The notes beneath the pieces were generated by a model. The model saw only the letters and a program-made list of their open reading frames with translations, had not been told where the DNA came from and made no database searches. A stretch of 64,000 nt of DNA from Amycolatopsis bullii (lineage in GTDB: Bacteria > Actinomycetota > Actinomycetes > Mycobacteriales > Pseudonocardiaceae), in contig NZ_BNAW01000007.1 of NCBI RefSeq assembly GCF_014654205.1, forward strand, positions 1 to 64,000, read 5' to 3'. Position 1 is the stretch's first letter, and each line of letters begins with the position of its first letter. Shown in pieces: positions 45,122-53,556 of this stretch. Both the position numbers and the translations under genes were made by a program.

Positions 45122-45136
45122 CTAGTTAGTTAATAG
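45122..45136. promoter_or_regulatory. Shared CTAGTT-GT element upstream of the MFS gene
   Basis: CTAGTTAGTTAATAG at 45122-45136 resembles CTAGTTCGTACATTAG at 45900-45915 upstream of the catabolic operon. Both are AT-rich islands in otherwise GC-rich DNA and flank the TetR gene, so they are candidate TetR operators or promoters. Confidence 0.4.
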
Positions 45137-45175
45137 AGAGTGCGAGACCGGACTCCGGGTGTCAAGAGCGGGATT

Positions 45176-45817
45176 TCAGGCGGTCAGGTAGTCGATCACC
45201 AGGTCGCCGAGCATCGAGCGGTAGTGCTCGCGGCGGGCCGGGTCGAGCATGTCGCGGCCGAAGATCGCCTGGAACGTGTGCCGGTTCGCCAGCCGGAACA
45301 CGCAGAACGAGCTGATGACCATGTGGACGTCGAGCGCGTCGACGTCCTCGCGGAACAGGCCGGCCTTCCGGCCCCGCTCGAGGATCCGCGTGATCCCGCC
45401 GAGGGCGGGGTCGGCCAGTCCGGCCAGGATCTCCGACTGCGACAGGTGTTCCGCGCGGTGGATGTTCTCGATGCTGACCAGCCGGATGAAGTCCGGGTTC
45501 GCCTCGTGGTGGTCGAAGGTCAGCGCGGCCAGCTGCCGCAGCGCGTCCTCGGGCTCGAGGTGCTCGACGTCGAGCTGCCGTTCCGAGGCCCGGAGCGCGG
45601 AGTACGCCCGCTCCAGCACGGCGATGTAGAGCTGTTCCTTACCGCCGAAGTAGTAGTAGATCATCCGCTTGGTGGTGCTGGTGCGGGCGGCGATCTCGTC
45701 GACCCGGGCGCCGGTGTAGCCCTTGTCCGCGAACTCGCGCGTGGCCACCGCGAGGATGTCGGCGCGCGTCCGGTCCTTGTCGCGCTGGCGCTCGGCTTCC
45801 GACGATGGTGCGGCCAC
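45176..45817 (-). CDS. TetR/AcrR-family regulator of the quinate/shikimate locus
   Basis: A 213-residue repressor. HTH: DILAVATREFADKGYTGARVDEIAARTSTTKRMIYYYFGGKEQLY. The C-terminal domain resembles the TetR_C_41 group found with aromatic catabolic genes (FIRLVSIENIHRAEHLS). GTG 45817 is chosen because GGAGGGAG is just upstream; the open frame beyond it overlaps the divergent gene. Located between the transporter gene (same strand, 118 bp downstream) and the divergent catabolic operon. Confidence 0.85.
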   Translation of the reverse strand: MAAPSSEAERQRDKDRTRADILAVATREFADKGYTGARVDEIAARTSTTKRMIYYYFGGKEQLYIAVLERAYSALRASERQLDVEHLEPEDALRQLAALTFDHHEANPDFIRLVSIENIHRAEHLSQSEILAGLADPALGGITRILERGRKAGLFREDVDALDVHMVISSFCVFRLANRHTFQAIFGRDMLDPARREHYRSMLGDLVIDYLTA

Positions 45818-45899
45818 CGGGCTCCCTCCGCTGCAGGTGAACGGCCCCACTTTAGCCCAGGGCTTCCGCGGGAGCTCTCGCCGCGCTAACGTGAACGTA

Positions 45900-45915
45900 C
45901 TAGTTCGTACATTAG
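45900..45915. promoter_or_regulatory. Shared CTAGTT-GT element upstream of the shikimate dehydrogenase operon
   Basis: CTAGTTCGTACATTAG, 16 bp before the GTG of the operon and overlapping GTAC repeats (GTACtagttcGTAC, 45897-45910). It is similar to the element at 45122, supporting joint control of uptake and catabolism. Confidence 0.4.
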
Positions 45916-45931
45916 CGACGGAGGGCACCGC

Positions 45932-46780
45932 GTGACCAGCTACCTGATCGGGCTCGTCGGCACGGGCATCGGGCCGTCCGCCAGCCCGGCCCTGCACGAA
46001 CGCGAGGCCGACGAGCTCGGCCTCCGCTACCTCTACCGCCTGCTGGACCTCGACGTGCTGCGCCGCCCGGTCGCCGACGTCCTCGCCGCCGCCCGGCTCG
46101 CCGGGTTCGACGGCCTCAACGTCACCCACCCGGCCAAGCAGGCCGTCCTGCCGCACCTCGACGAACTGTCGCCGGAAGCCGAAGCGCTCGGCGCGGTCAA
46201 CACCGTCGTCTTCCGCGACCACCGGGCGATCGGCCACAACACCGACGCGACCGGGTTCGCCCGCAGCCTCACCCGCGGCCTGCCGGACGTCCCGCTGGAC
46301 GACGTCGTCCTGCTCGGCGCCGGGGGAGCGGGTGCGGCGGTCGCCCACGCACTCCTCTCGCTGGGCACCGGGCGGCTCACCGTCCACGACGTCGACGACC
46401 GCCGGAGCGCCCGGCTGGCCGGGGCGCTGGAGCACAGGTTCGGCAAAGGGCGCGCGCGACCCGGCGACCCGACCGCGCTCGCCCGCGCCGACGGCCTCGT
46501 GCACGCCACCCCGACCGGGATGGCCGCCCATCCCGGTTCGCCGGTCCCGGCCGAGCTGCTGCATGGAGACTTGTGGGTGGCCGACATCGTCTACCGCCCC
46601 CTCGAAACCCCGCTGCTGGCCGCCGCCCGCGCCCGCGGCTGCCGGGTGCTGCACGGCGGCGGCATGGTCGTGCTGCAGGCGGCCGAATCGTTCCGGCTGT
46701 TCACCGGCGCCGAGCCCGACCCGGCGCGGATGCTGCGGCACTTCGACGCACTGGAAGGGGAGGCCGCCCGTGCTGCCTGA
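45932..46780 (+). CDS. Shikimate/quinate dehydrogenase (AroE family)
   Basis: A 282-residue oxidoreductase. Substrate-binding motif SASPALH near residue 17, catalytic lysine K69 in NVTHPAKQ and aspartate D105 in GHNTDATGF are present. The cofactor loop is LLGAGGAGAAVAHAL, and the following strand ends VHDVDDR, favouring NAD as in catabolic quinate/shikimate dehydrogenases. GTG 45932 follows GGAGGG. It overlaps the next gene by 11 bp. Given the neighbour, it probably oxidises quinate or shikimate for carbon use and not for aromatic biosynthesis. Confidence 0.9.
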   Translation: MTSYLIGLVGTGIGPSASPALHEREADELGLRYLYRLLDLDVLRRPVADVLAAARLAGFDGLNVTHPAKQAVLPHLDELSPEAEALGAVNTVVFRDHRAIGHNTDATGFARSLTRGLPDVPLDDVVLLGAGGAGAAVAHALLSLGTGRLTVHDVDDRRSARLAGALEHRFGKGRARPGDPTALARADGLVHATPTGMAAHPGSPVPAELLHGDLWVADIVYRPLETPLLAAARARGCRVLHGGGMVVLQAAESFRLFTGAEPDPARMLRHFDALEGEAARAA

Positions 46781-48569
46781 ACCGCGCACCGCCATCGCCA
46801 CCGTCTGCCTGTCCGGCACCCTGGAAGACAAGCTCGCCGCGGCCGCCGCGGCCGGGTTCGACGGGGTCGAGCTGTTCGAGAACGACCTGGTCGTCTCCCC
46901 GTCGAGCCCCGCCGAAATCCGCCGCCGCTGCGCCGACCTCGGCCTGTCCATCGACCTCTACCAGCCGTTCCGCGACTTCGAAGCCGTCCCGCCGCGGCTG
47001 CACGCGGCCAACCTGCGCCGGGCGGCGCGCAAGTTCGACGTCATGGCCGAGCTCGGCGCGGACACCATGCTGGTCTGCTCCTCGGTGGCGCCCGAGGCGA
47101 TCGACGACGACGAACTGGCCGCGGAGCAGCTGCACGCCCTGGCGGAGCTGGCCGCGACACGCGGGATGCGGGTCGCCTACGAAGCACTGGCCTGGGGCCG
47201 GCACGTCAGCGGCTACGAGCACGCCTGGCGCATCGTCCGCCGGGCCGCGCACCCCGCGCTCGGGATCTGCCTCGACAGCTTCCACATCCTGTCGAAGGGC
47301 CACGACCCGGCCTCGATCCGCGCGATCCCCGGCGAGAAGATCTTCTTCCTGCAGCTGGCCGACGCGCCGAAGCTGCCGATGGACGTGCTGCCGTGGAGCC
47401 GGCACCACCGGCTCTTCCCCGGTCAGGGCGACTTCGACCTGACCGCGTTCACCGGGCACGTGCTCGACGCGGGCTACCGCGGACCGCTGTCCCTGGAAGT
47501 CTTCAACGACGTGTTCCGCCAGGCCGACCCGCGCCCGGCCGCGGTCGACGCCCTGCGGTCCCTGCTGGCGCTGAAGGAGTCCCTGGGTGTGCTCGAGCTG
47601 CCGGCCGCGCCGTCGCTGACCGGGCACGCGTTCGCCGAGGTCGTGACCGATCCCGGCGCGGGCGGGGTGCTGGCTGCACTGGGGTTCGCGCGCACCGGCG
47701 TGCACCGGACCAAGCCGGTCGAGCTGTGGGAGCAGGGCGACGCCCGGGTGGTGGTCAACGAAGGCGGCGCGGCGCACGGTGCCGTCGGCGCGGTCGCGCT
47801 GGCCAGCAGCGACCCGGTGCGCTCGGCCGCCCGTGCGGAGGCGCTGCGCGCGCCGGTCCTGCCCCGGGTGCGGGGCCCGCGCGAGGCCGACCTGGCGTCG
47901 ATCGCGGCGCCGGACGGGACCCAGGTGTTCCTCTGCGGCGACGACTGGCGCGACGACTTCGTGCCGACCGGGGAAACGGCCCGCGGCGCCGGGGTCTTCG
48001 GAATCGATCACGTGGCGCTCACGCAGCCGTTCGACCACTTCGAGGAGGCGGCGCTGTTCTACCGCTCGGTGTTCGGGCTGGCCCCGTCGCCGGTGACGGA
48101 GTTCGCCGCGCCGTTCGGGCTGGTGCGCAGCCGTTCGGTCGGGGCGGGGGAGGTCCGGCTGACGCTGGAGGCCGCCGTGGTCCGCCGCGGTGAGTGGGCG
48201 CCGGCGGTCCCCGAACCGCAGCACGTGGCGTTCGCCTGCACGGATGCGCCGTCCGCGGCCGCGGCGATGCGGGCGGCGGGCGCACCGCTGCTGGACATCC
48301 CGGGCAACTACTACGACGACCTGGCCGCCCGGCTGGACCTGCCGCCCGCGCGGCTGGCCATGCTGCGGGAGCATTCGCTGCTCTACGACCGGGACGCCCA
48401 CGGCGAGTTCCTGCACTTCTACACCGCGCTGGCGGGGGCGCGGGTGTTCTTCGAGGTGGTGCAGCGGATCGGCGGGTACCGCGGGTTCGGCGTGGCGAAC
48501 GCGCCGGTGCGGATGGCCGCCCACCGCGCACGGAGACACGCGGCGCCGCCGGTGAAAACGCCGGCCTGA
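46770..48569 (+). CDS. Bifunctional 3-dehydroshikimate dehydratase with HPPD-like VOC domain (QuiC type)
   Basis: A 599-residue fusion. Residues 1-275 form an AP-endonuclease-2-type TIM barrel (AAAAGFDGVELFENDLV, CLDSFHILSKG and LSLEVFND), the 3-dehydroshikimate dehydratase that makes protocatechuate. Residues 335-599 are two vicinal-oxygen-chelate repeats like 4-hydroxyphenylpyruvate dioxygenase, with metal ligand candidates in GIDHVALTQ, QHVAFA and FFEVVQ. The role of the second half in QuiC/QsuB-type enzymes is structural or a separate dioxygenase-like function. Starts at GTG 46770 inside the dehydrogenase gene. Followed by a terminator at 48579. Confidence 0.88.
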   Translation: MLPEPRTAIATVCLSGTLEDKLAAAAAAGFDGVELFENDLVVSPSSPAEIRRRCADLGLSIDLYQPFRDFEAVPPRLHAANLRRAARKFDVMAELGADTMLVCSSVAPEAIDDDELAAEQLHALAELAATRGMRVAYEALAWGRHVSGYEHAWRIVRRAAHPALGICLDSFHILSKGHDPASIRAIPGEKIFFLQLADAPKLPMDVLPWSRHHRLFPGQGDFDLTAFTGHVLDAGYRGPLSLEVFNDVFRQADPRPAAVDALRSLLALKESLGVLELPAAPSLTGHAFAEVVTDPGAGGVLAALGFARTGVHRTKPVELWEQGDARVVVNEGGAAHGAVGAVALASSDPVRSAARAEALRAPVLPRVRGPREADLASIAAPDGTQVFLCGDDWRDDFVPTGETARGAGVFGIDHVALTQPFDHFEEAALFYRSVFGLAPSPVTEFAAPFGLVRSRSVGAGEVRLTLEAAVVRRGEWAPAVPEPQHVAFACTDAPSAAAAMRAAGAPLLDIPGNYYDDLAARLDLPPARLAMLREHSLLYDRDAHGEFLHFYTALAGARVFFEVVQRIGGYRGFGVANAPVRMAAHRARRHAAPPVKTPA

Positions 48570-48578
48570 TCACCACTG

Positions 48579-48610
48579 CCGCCCCGAGAAGTCTTTCCCG
48601 GGGCGGTTTT
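48579..48610 (+). terminator. Intrinsic terminator after the quinate operon
   Basis: CCGCCCCG and CGGGGCGG form an 8-bp stem across a 12-nt loop, followed by TTTT (48607-48610). This is one of few hairpins in the window with a U-tract. Confidence 0.7.
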
Positions 48611-48770
48611 CGTCGTCGCCCGCCGGTGCGGGCGCGCGGAATTCCGGTGCCCCGCCGGTGAAAAACGTCCGGGACACCTTCCTATCCGGACGACTTCTGG
48701 CGCGGCTCCCGGGTCGCGCGTAACCGGTCGGCTACTCCTCGCATGCGTTTACAACGTTCCGGCAACCGCC

Positions 48771-48802
48771 TTGACAGAGCCTGTGGTACGTACCACTCTA
48801 AC
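48771..48802 (+). promoter_or_regulatory. Promoter with embedded TGGT-N4-ACCA palindrome
   Basis: TTGACA (48771-48776) and ACTCTA (48795-48800) are 18 bp apart. The perfect palindrome GTGGTACGTACCAC (48783-48796) fills the spacer and reaches the -10. It has the half-site spacing of a DasR dre site (TGGT-N4-ACCA). The segment 48570-48870 otherwise holds only the terminator and the second dre site. Confidence 0.6.
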
Positions 48803-48808
48803 CCCAAC

Positions 48809-48824
48809 ATTGGTCTACACCATT
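48809..48824 (+). promoter_or_regulatory. DasR-responsive element (dre) upstream of the ABC importer
   Basis: ATTGGTCTACACCATT matches the core of the dre consensus known from Streptomyces (TGGTCTAGACCA) at 11 of 12 core positions. It lies 47 bp before the first transporter gene and 13 bp after the promoter palindrome. It predicts repression by DasR and relief by glucosamine-6-phosphate. Confidence 0.75.
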
Positions 48825-48870
48825 TGGGGCGCCTGGCCGCGGTGGCCGGGCATGGAAAGGACGGCATCGA

Positions 48871-50172
48871 GTGAAACGCTGGCTCAAGCTGGCGGCGGGC
48901 GCCGCCGCACTCACGCTCGCGACCGCGGGCTGCGCGGGCTCCGGCGGCTCGGACACCGCGGCCTCGTCGAGCGGCAACGCGCCGCTGAGCGGGACCGTCA
49001 CGGTCTGGCTGATGACCGGCTCCGCGCCGGCCACCCTGACCGACGCGCTGAACAAGGAGTTCGAGGCCGCGCACCCCGGGGTCAAGGTCAAGTACGAAGT
49101 CCAGCAGTGGGACGGCATCCAGCAGAAGCTGACCACCGCGCTGGCCAGCGGCGCGCCGCCGGACGTCATCGAGATCGGCAACACGCAGACCGCCGCGTTC
49201 GCCTCGCAGGACGGCGTCCTGACGGACCTGACCGCCGAGAAGGACAGCTTCAACGGTTCGCAGTGGCTCAAGGGACTCGCCGACTCGGGCACCTACGACG
49301 GCAAGGTCTACGGCGTCCCGTTCTACGCGGCCAACCGCGAGGTCATCTACCGCAAGGACATGTTCGAGCAGGCCGGCATCGCGAAGCCGCCGGCGTCGAA
49401 CGACGAGTGGATCGACGCGATCGGCAAGCTGAAGACCAAGTTCGGCTCCGACCCCGACTTCCAGGCGCTCTACATGCCGGGCCAGAACTGGTACGCGCTG
49501 CTGTCGTTCATCTGGGACAACGGCGGTGACATCGCCAAGGCCGACGGCAAGAACTACAAGGCGACCCTGGACACCCCCGAGGCCAAGGCCGGCCTGGAGT
49601 TCTACAAGAAGCTCGTCGACACCTCCGGCACCAAGGCGCCGAAGGACGCCGACGAGGCCAAGCCGCAGCAGGCGACCGTCTACGGCGCCGGCAAGGTGGC
49701 CATGATGATCGGCCTCCCGTGGGAGCTGGCGACCGCGGCGAAGACCGACCCGAGCCTGACCGACAAGACCGCCGCCTTCGCGATCCCGGGCAAGACCGCC
49801 GGCCAGAGCGCCCCGGTCTTCCTCGGTGGCTCGAACCTGGCGATCCCGGCCAACAGCAAGAACGTGGCCGCGGCCAAGGAGTACGTCAAGCTGCTCTCCA
49901 GCCCGAAGTACCAGAGCCAGCTCGCCGCGGCGGGCGTCGTGCCCGGCACGTCGACCGACCTCACCGGGCTGGACAAGGACCCGCTGGGCAGCGTGATGGC
50001 CAAGGCGTCGGCCAACGGCAAGGCCGTGCCGGCCAGCCCCAAGTGGGGTGACGTGGAGTCCGGCCAGAACCCGGTCAAGGACATGCTGACCGCGTACCTG
50101 ACCGGCAAGAAGACGCTCGACCAGGCGACCGCCGACGCCAACGCAGCGCTGAACAAGCTCATCGGCGGATGA
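48871..50172 (+). CDS. Chito-oligosaccharide/GlcNAc-type ABC solute-binding lipoprotein (DasA-like)
   Basis: A 433-residue lipoprotein with the lipobox TAGC (C21) after MKRWLKLAAGAAALTLA. The mature chain is a cluster B sugar-binding protein (FEAAHPGVKVKYEVQQWDGIQQKLTTAL and YGVPFYAANREVIYRKDMFEQAGI). Preceding dre-like sites and a downstream cytosolic N-acetylhexosaminidase point to chitobiose or N-acetylglucosamine oligomers as substrate; this is inferred from context. GTG 48871 with GGAAAGG 10 nt upstream. It overlaps the first permease gene by 4 bp (ATGA). Confidence 0.88.
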   Translation: MKRWLKLAAGAAALTLATAGCAGSGGSDTAASSSGNAPLSGTVTVWLMTGSAPATLTDALNKEFEAAHPGVKVKYEVQQWDGIQQKLTTALASGAPPDVIEIGNTQTAAFASQDGVLTDLTAEKDSFNGSQWLKGLADSGTYDGKVYGVPFYAANREVIYRKDMFEQAGIAKPPASNDEWIDAIGKLKTKFGSDPDFQALYMPGQNWYALLSFIWDNGGDIAKADGKNYKATLDTPEAKAGLEFYKKLVDTSGTKAPKDADEAKPQQATVYGAGKVAMMIGLPWELATAAKTDPSLTDKTAAFAIPGKTAGQSAPVFLGGSNLAIPANSKNVAAAKEYVKLLSSPKYQSQLAAAGVVPGTSTDLTGLDKDPLGSVMAKASANGKAVPASPKWGDVESGQNPVKDMLTAYLTGKKTLDQATADANAALNKLIGG

Positions 50173-51155
50173 CCGCGACCGCGAATGTGACGATGCCGGC
50201 GGGGGCGACCCCGCCGGCATCGCCGCGCGACCCGGGGATCAAGCGGCGCAGGCGGGGCCGGTTCGGCGACCGGGTGCTCCCGTACCTGCTCCTGCTCCCC
50301 GCGTTGGCGGCCATCCTGGTGCTGCTCGCCTGGCCGCTGGTCCAGGTGCTCGCGATCAGCTTCCGCAAGCTCGACATCGGCCAGCTCGTCTCCGGCAAGA
50401 TGGTCTGGATCGGGTTCGACAACTACACGAACACCCTCTCCGACCCGGAGTTCTGGACGATCACCGTCCGGACCCTGGTCTTCACCGCCGCCATCGTGGC
50501 CGCCACCATCCTCGGCGGCCTGCTGCTGGCGGTGCTCATGCGCCACCTCGACCCGGTCGTGCGGATCATGGTGCAGGTGACGCTGGTGCTCGCGTGGGCC
50601 ACGCCGGTGATCGCCACGACCACGGTGTTCCAGTGGATCTTCGACGAGCAGTACGGCATCCTCAACAAGACGCTCGACCGGCTCGGCTTCCACGGCTTCA
50701 TCGGGTTTTCGTGGTTCTCCAGCGGCGCGAGCACGCTGACCGTGATCGGGCTGCTCATCGTCTGGCAGGCCGTGCCGTTCGTGACGTTCTCGCTGTACGC
50801 GGGCATCATCGGCGTCCCGCGCGAGCAGTACGAGGCCGCCGGCATCGACGGCGCCAGCGCGTGGCAGACGTTCCGCGCGGTCACCTGGCCCGCCATCCGG
50901 CCGATCACCACCATGGTCACGTTCCTGTCGGTGCTGTGGGACTTCAACGCCTTCGCACAGATCTGGGCGATCCGGGAGGGCGGCCCGGACGGCGGGAGCA
51001 CCACGCTGGCCGTCGTGCTGTACCTCAAGGGCATCGCGGGCAACCACTTCGGCGCGGCGGGCGCGATCGCCACGCTGATGCTGATCGTGCTCGCCCTCAT
51101 CACCGGCCGGTACATCCAGCTGCTGGTCCGGACCCCGGAAGGTGATCTCAAGTGA
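50169..51155 (+). CDS. Sugar ABC transporter permease 1 (DasB-like)
   Basis: A 328-residue permease with a basic cytosolic N-terminus (GIKRRRRGRFGDRVLP) and six helices starting YLLLLPALAAILVLLAWPL. The EAA loop is PREQYEAAGIDGASAWQTFRAVTWP. ATG 50169 overlaps the binding-protein stop and its own stop overlaps the next start (GTGA). The operon has no ATPase gene, so a shared MsiK-like ATPase is expected. Confidence 0.9.
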   Translation: MTATANVTMPAGATPPASPRDPGIKRRRRGRFGDRVLPYLLLLPALAAILVLLAWPLVQVLAISFRKLDIGQLVSGKMVWIGFDNYTNTLSDPEFWTITVRTLVFTAAIVAATILGGLLLAVLMRHLDPVVRIMVQVTLVLAWATPVIATTTVFQWIFDEQYGILNKTLDRLGFHGFIGFSWFSSGASTLTVIGLLIVWQAVPFVTFSLYAGIIGVPREQYEAAGIDGASAWQTFRAVTWPAIRPITTMVTFLSVLWDFNAFAQIWAIREGGPDGGSTTLAVVLYLKGIAGNHFGAAGAIATLMLIVLALITGRYIQLLVRTPEGDLK

Positions 51156-51982
51156 GGAAGTCGCTGCCGCAGCGGATCGCGCTCTCGGTCGTCGGCGTGG
51201 TCGTGGCGCTGCTGATCCTCTTCCCGACGTACTGGATGTTCGTCACCTCCCTGCGCACCCCCGGCGAGATCCTGTCGCCGAAGTACGACCTGATCCCGAC
51301 GTCGTTCTCGTTCGGCAACTTCGCCACCGCGCTGGGCAAGGACAACTTCCCGACCTACCTGATGAACAGCCTGATCGTCACGGTCGGGTCGGTGCTGTGC
51401 GCGCTGGTCGCCGGGACCCTCGCGGCGATCCCGCTGTCGCGGCTGCGGTTCACCGGCCGCAAGGGGTTCCTGGTCCTGGTCATGGTGGCGCAGCTGGCGC
51501 CGGTGTCGGCGCTGTTCATCCCGCTGTTCCTGCTGATGAAGGACGCCGGGCTGCTCAACACGCTGCCGTCGCTGCTGCTGATCTACTTCGCCACCACGCT
51601 GCCGTTCACGGTGTGGATGCTCTACGGGTTCGTCAACGGGATCCCGTACGAGCTGGAAGAGGCCGCGATGATCGACGGCTGCAGCCAGACCGGCGCCTTC
51701 CGGCGGGTCACCCTGCCGCTGCTCGGCCCGGGCCTGGTCACCACGTCGGTGTTCAGCTTCATCACCGCCTGGAACGAGTACCTGTTCGCGCTGGTTTTCA
51801 TCCGGGACAAGCCGAAGGAGACCCTGCCGGTGTGGCTCGCGTCGTTCCGCACCGCGTTCGCCACCGACTGGGGCGGCGTCATGGCCGCGTCGGTCATCTA
51901 CGCGGTCCCGGCGCTGATCTTCTTCCTGCTCGTGCAACGCAAGCTGGTGTCCGGCACGACCGCCGGCGCCGTGAAGGGGTAG
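51152..51982 (+). CDS. Sugar ABC transporter permease 2 (DasC-like)
   Basis: A 276-residue permease with GTG start at 51152. The first helix is IALSVVGVVVALLILFPTYWMF. The EAA loop is PYELEEAAMIDGCSQTGAFRRVTLP. It ends in VSGTTAGAVKG, the common C-terminus of MalG-type permeases. Only 5 bp separate it from the GH3 gene, so transporter and hydrolase are one transcript. Confidence 0.9.
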   Translation: MRKSLPQRIALSVVGVVVALLILFPTYWMFVTSLRTPGEILSPKYDLIPTSFSFGNFATALGKDNFPTYLMNSLIVTVGSVLCALVAGTLAAIPLSRLRFTGRKGFLVLVMVAQLAPVSALFIPLFLLMKDAGLLNTLPSLLLIYFATTLPFTVWMLYGFVNGIPYELEEAAMIDGCSQTGAFRRVTLPLLGPGLVTTSVFSFITAWNEYLFALVFIRDKPKETLPVWLASFRTAFATDWGGVMAASVIYAVPALIFFLLVQRKLVSGTTAGAVKG

Positions 51983-51987
51983 CCCCG

Positions 51988-53445
51988 TTGTCCACGCCTG
52001 AGACGCACTCCTCGCCCGAGAAGCTCGCCGAAGCCGTCCTCCTGCCCGGGTTCGCCGGGACCACCGCGCCGGACTGGCTGCGCCGCCGGATCGAGGGCGG
52101 CCTCGGCGGGGTGGTGCTGTTCGGCCGCAACGTCGTCGACGACGAGCAGGTCGCCGCGCTGACCGCGCAGCTGCGCGGGGAGCGTGCCGGGGTGGTCGTC
52201 GGCATCGACGAGGAGGGCGGCGACGTCACCCGCCTCGACGTCAACACCGGGTCGTTCGTGCCGGGCCCGCTCGCCCTCGGCGCGGCCGACGACCCGGAGC
52301 TGACGACGGCGGTCGCCGCGGCGCTCGGCGAACGGCTCGCGGCCTGCGGCGTCACGGTGAACCTCGCGCCCTGCGCGGACCTGACCCTGGCCGCCGAAGA
52401 TCCGATCATCGGCGTCCGGGCGTTCGGGTCCGACCCGGCGAAGGCGTCGCCGCACGTCGCGGCGTACGTCACCGGCCTGCAGAAGTACGGCGTCGCGGCG
52501 TGCGCCAAGCACTTCCCGGGGCACGGCGCGGCGACCGAGGACTCCCACGTGGCCCTGCCGGTGCTGCCGCGCACGGTCGAGGAACTGCGGGAGATCGAGC
52601 TGGTCCCGTTCGCCGCGGCGATCCGGGCCGGGGTGCGCTCGGTGATGTCGGGCCACCTGGTCGTCCGCGCCTGGGGCGACGAGCCGGCCACGCTCAACCG
52701 GACCGCGCTCACCGACGTCCTGCGCGGCGAGCTCGGCTTCAGCGGCGCGGTGATCACCGACGCACTGGAGATGGGCGCGGTGTCCGGGGCCTACGGGCGC
52801 CACGACGGCCTCGGCCGGTCGGCCGTGCGGGCCCTGGCCGCGGGGGCGGACGCGCTGTGCCTCGGCGGCGCGGCGTTCGAGGCCGAGCACCTCGACGCCT
52901 GCGTCGCCGCGATCGTGGCCGCGGTCGCGGCGGGGGAGCTGCCCCTGGAGCGGCTGGCGGAGGCGGCGTCCCGGACGGCGGCGCTGGGCACCGACCCGGC
53001 GCCGGCGTCGGTGGGCCCGGTGGACCGGCGGCTGGGCCTGGAGGCGGCCCGCAAGGCGCTGCGGGTGCAGGGCGAGCCGCGGCTCGAGGGACCGCCGCTC
53101 GTGGTCGACGTCCAGACCGAGCCGACCATCGCGGCCGGGCCGATGCCGTGGGGCCTCGGCGCCCACCTGGCAGAGCTCGTGCCGGGCACCCGGGCGCTCA
53201 CCGTGACCCCCGGCGACGCCGACACGGTGCTGGACGCGGCCCGGGGATTCCGCAGCGTCGTCGTGGTGACGCGGGAGGCACACCGGCACCCGGAGGTACG
53301 CGCGCTGCTCGACGCCCTGTCCGGGCTGGACTTCGTGCGCGTGGAGACCGGTGTGCCCGGCCCCGGCGGCGACGCCGGCCCGCGGATCGACACGTTCAGC
53401 GGCTCCTGGGTCAGCCTGCGCGCGGCGGCCGAATACCTGGCCTGA
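51988..53445 (+). CDS. Cytosolic GH3 beta-N-acetylhexosaminidase (NagZ/NagA type)
   Basis: A 485-residue enzyme without signal peptide. The NagZ-type loop KHFPGHGAATEDSH (174-187) provides the D185/H187 catalytic dyad specific for N-acetylhexosaminidases, and the nucleophile is D258 in VITDALEMGAV. A second GH3-like domain follows. Start TTG 51988 is supported by GAAGGGG 9 nt upstream and by continuity of the family N-terminus. As last gene of the importer operon it should cleave imported chito-oligosaccharides, or cell-wall GlcNAc-containing fragments, to GlcNAc. Confidence 0.88.
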   Translation: MSTPETHSSPEKLAEAVLLPGFAGTTAPDWLRRRIEGGLGGVVLFGRNVVDDEQVAALTAQLRGERAGVVVGIDEEGGDVTRLDVNTGSFVPGPLALGAADDPELTTAVAAALGERLAACGVTVNLAPCADLTLAAEDPIIGVRAFGSDPAKASPHVAAYVTGLQKYGVAACAKHFPGHGAATEDSHVALPVLPRTVEELREIELVPFAAAIRAGVRSVMSGHLVVRAWGDEPATLNRTALTDVLRGELGFSGAVITDALEMGAVSGAYGRHDGLGRSAVRALAAGADALCLGGAAFEAEHLDACVAAIVAAVAAGELPLERLAEAASRTAALGTDPAPASVGPVDRRLGLEAARKALRVQGEPRLEGPPLVVDVQTEPTIAAGPMPWGLGAHLAELVPGTRALTVTPGDADTVLDAARGFRSVVVVTREAHRHPEVRALLDALSGLDFVRVETGVPGPGGDAGPRIDTFSGSWVSLRAAAEYLA

Positions 53446-53490
53446 CCGCGGTTTCGTCCGCTTTGCCGCTTCTCCAGAAGTTCAGCCGCG

Positions 53491-53509
53491 GTTTGTACGC
53501 GGCTTGTAC
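53491..53509 (+). promoter_or_regulatory. Tandem TTGTAC direct repeats upstream of the secreted CHAP-like gene
   Basis: GTTTGTAC and GCTTGTAC are spaced 11 bp centre to centre, one DNA turn, 48 bp before the start codon at 53557. The spacing fits a response-regulator dimer site, for example an MtrA-like factor that controls cell-wall hydrolases, but the match to a known consensus was not established. Confidence 0.3.
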
Positions 53510-53556
53510 CGGTGGTCCCCATGCTGTCCCCACACCGAAAACTGGAGGACGGAACA

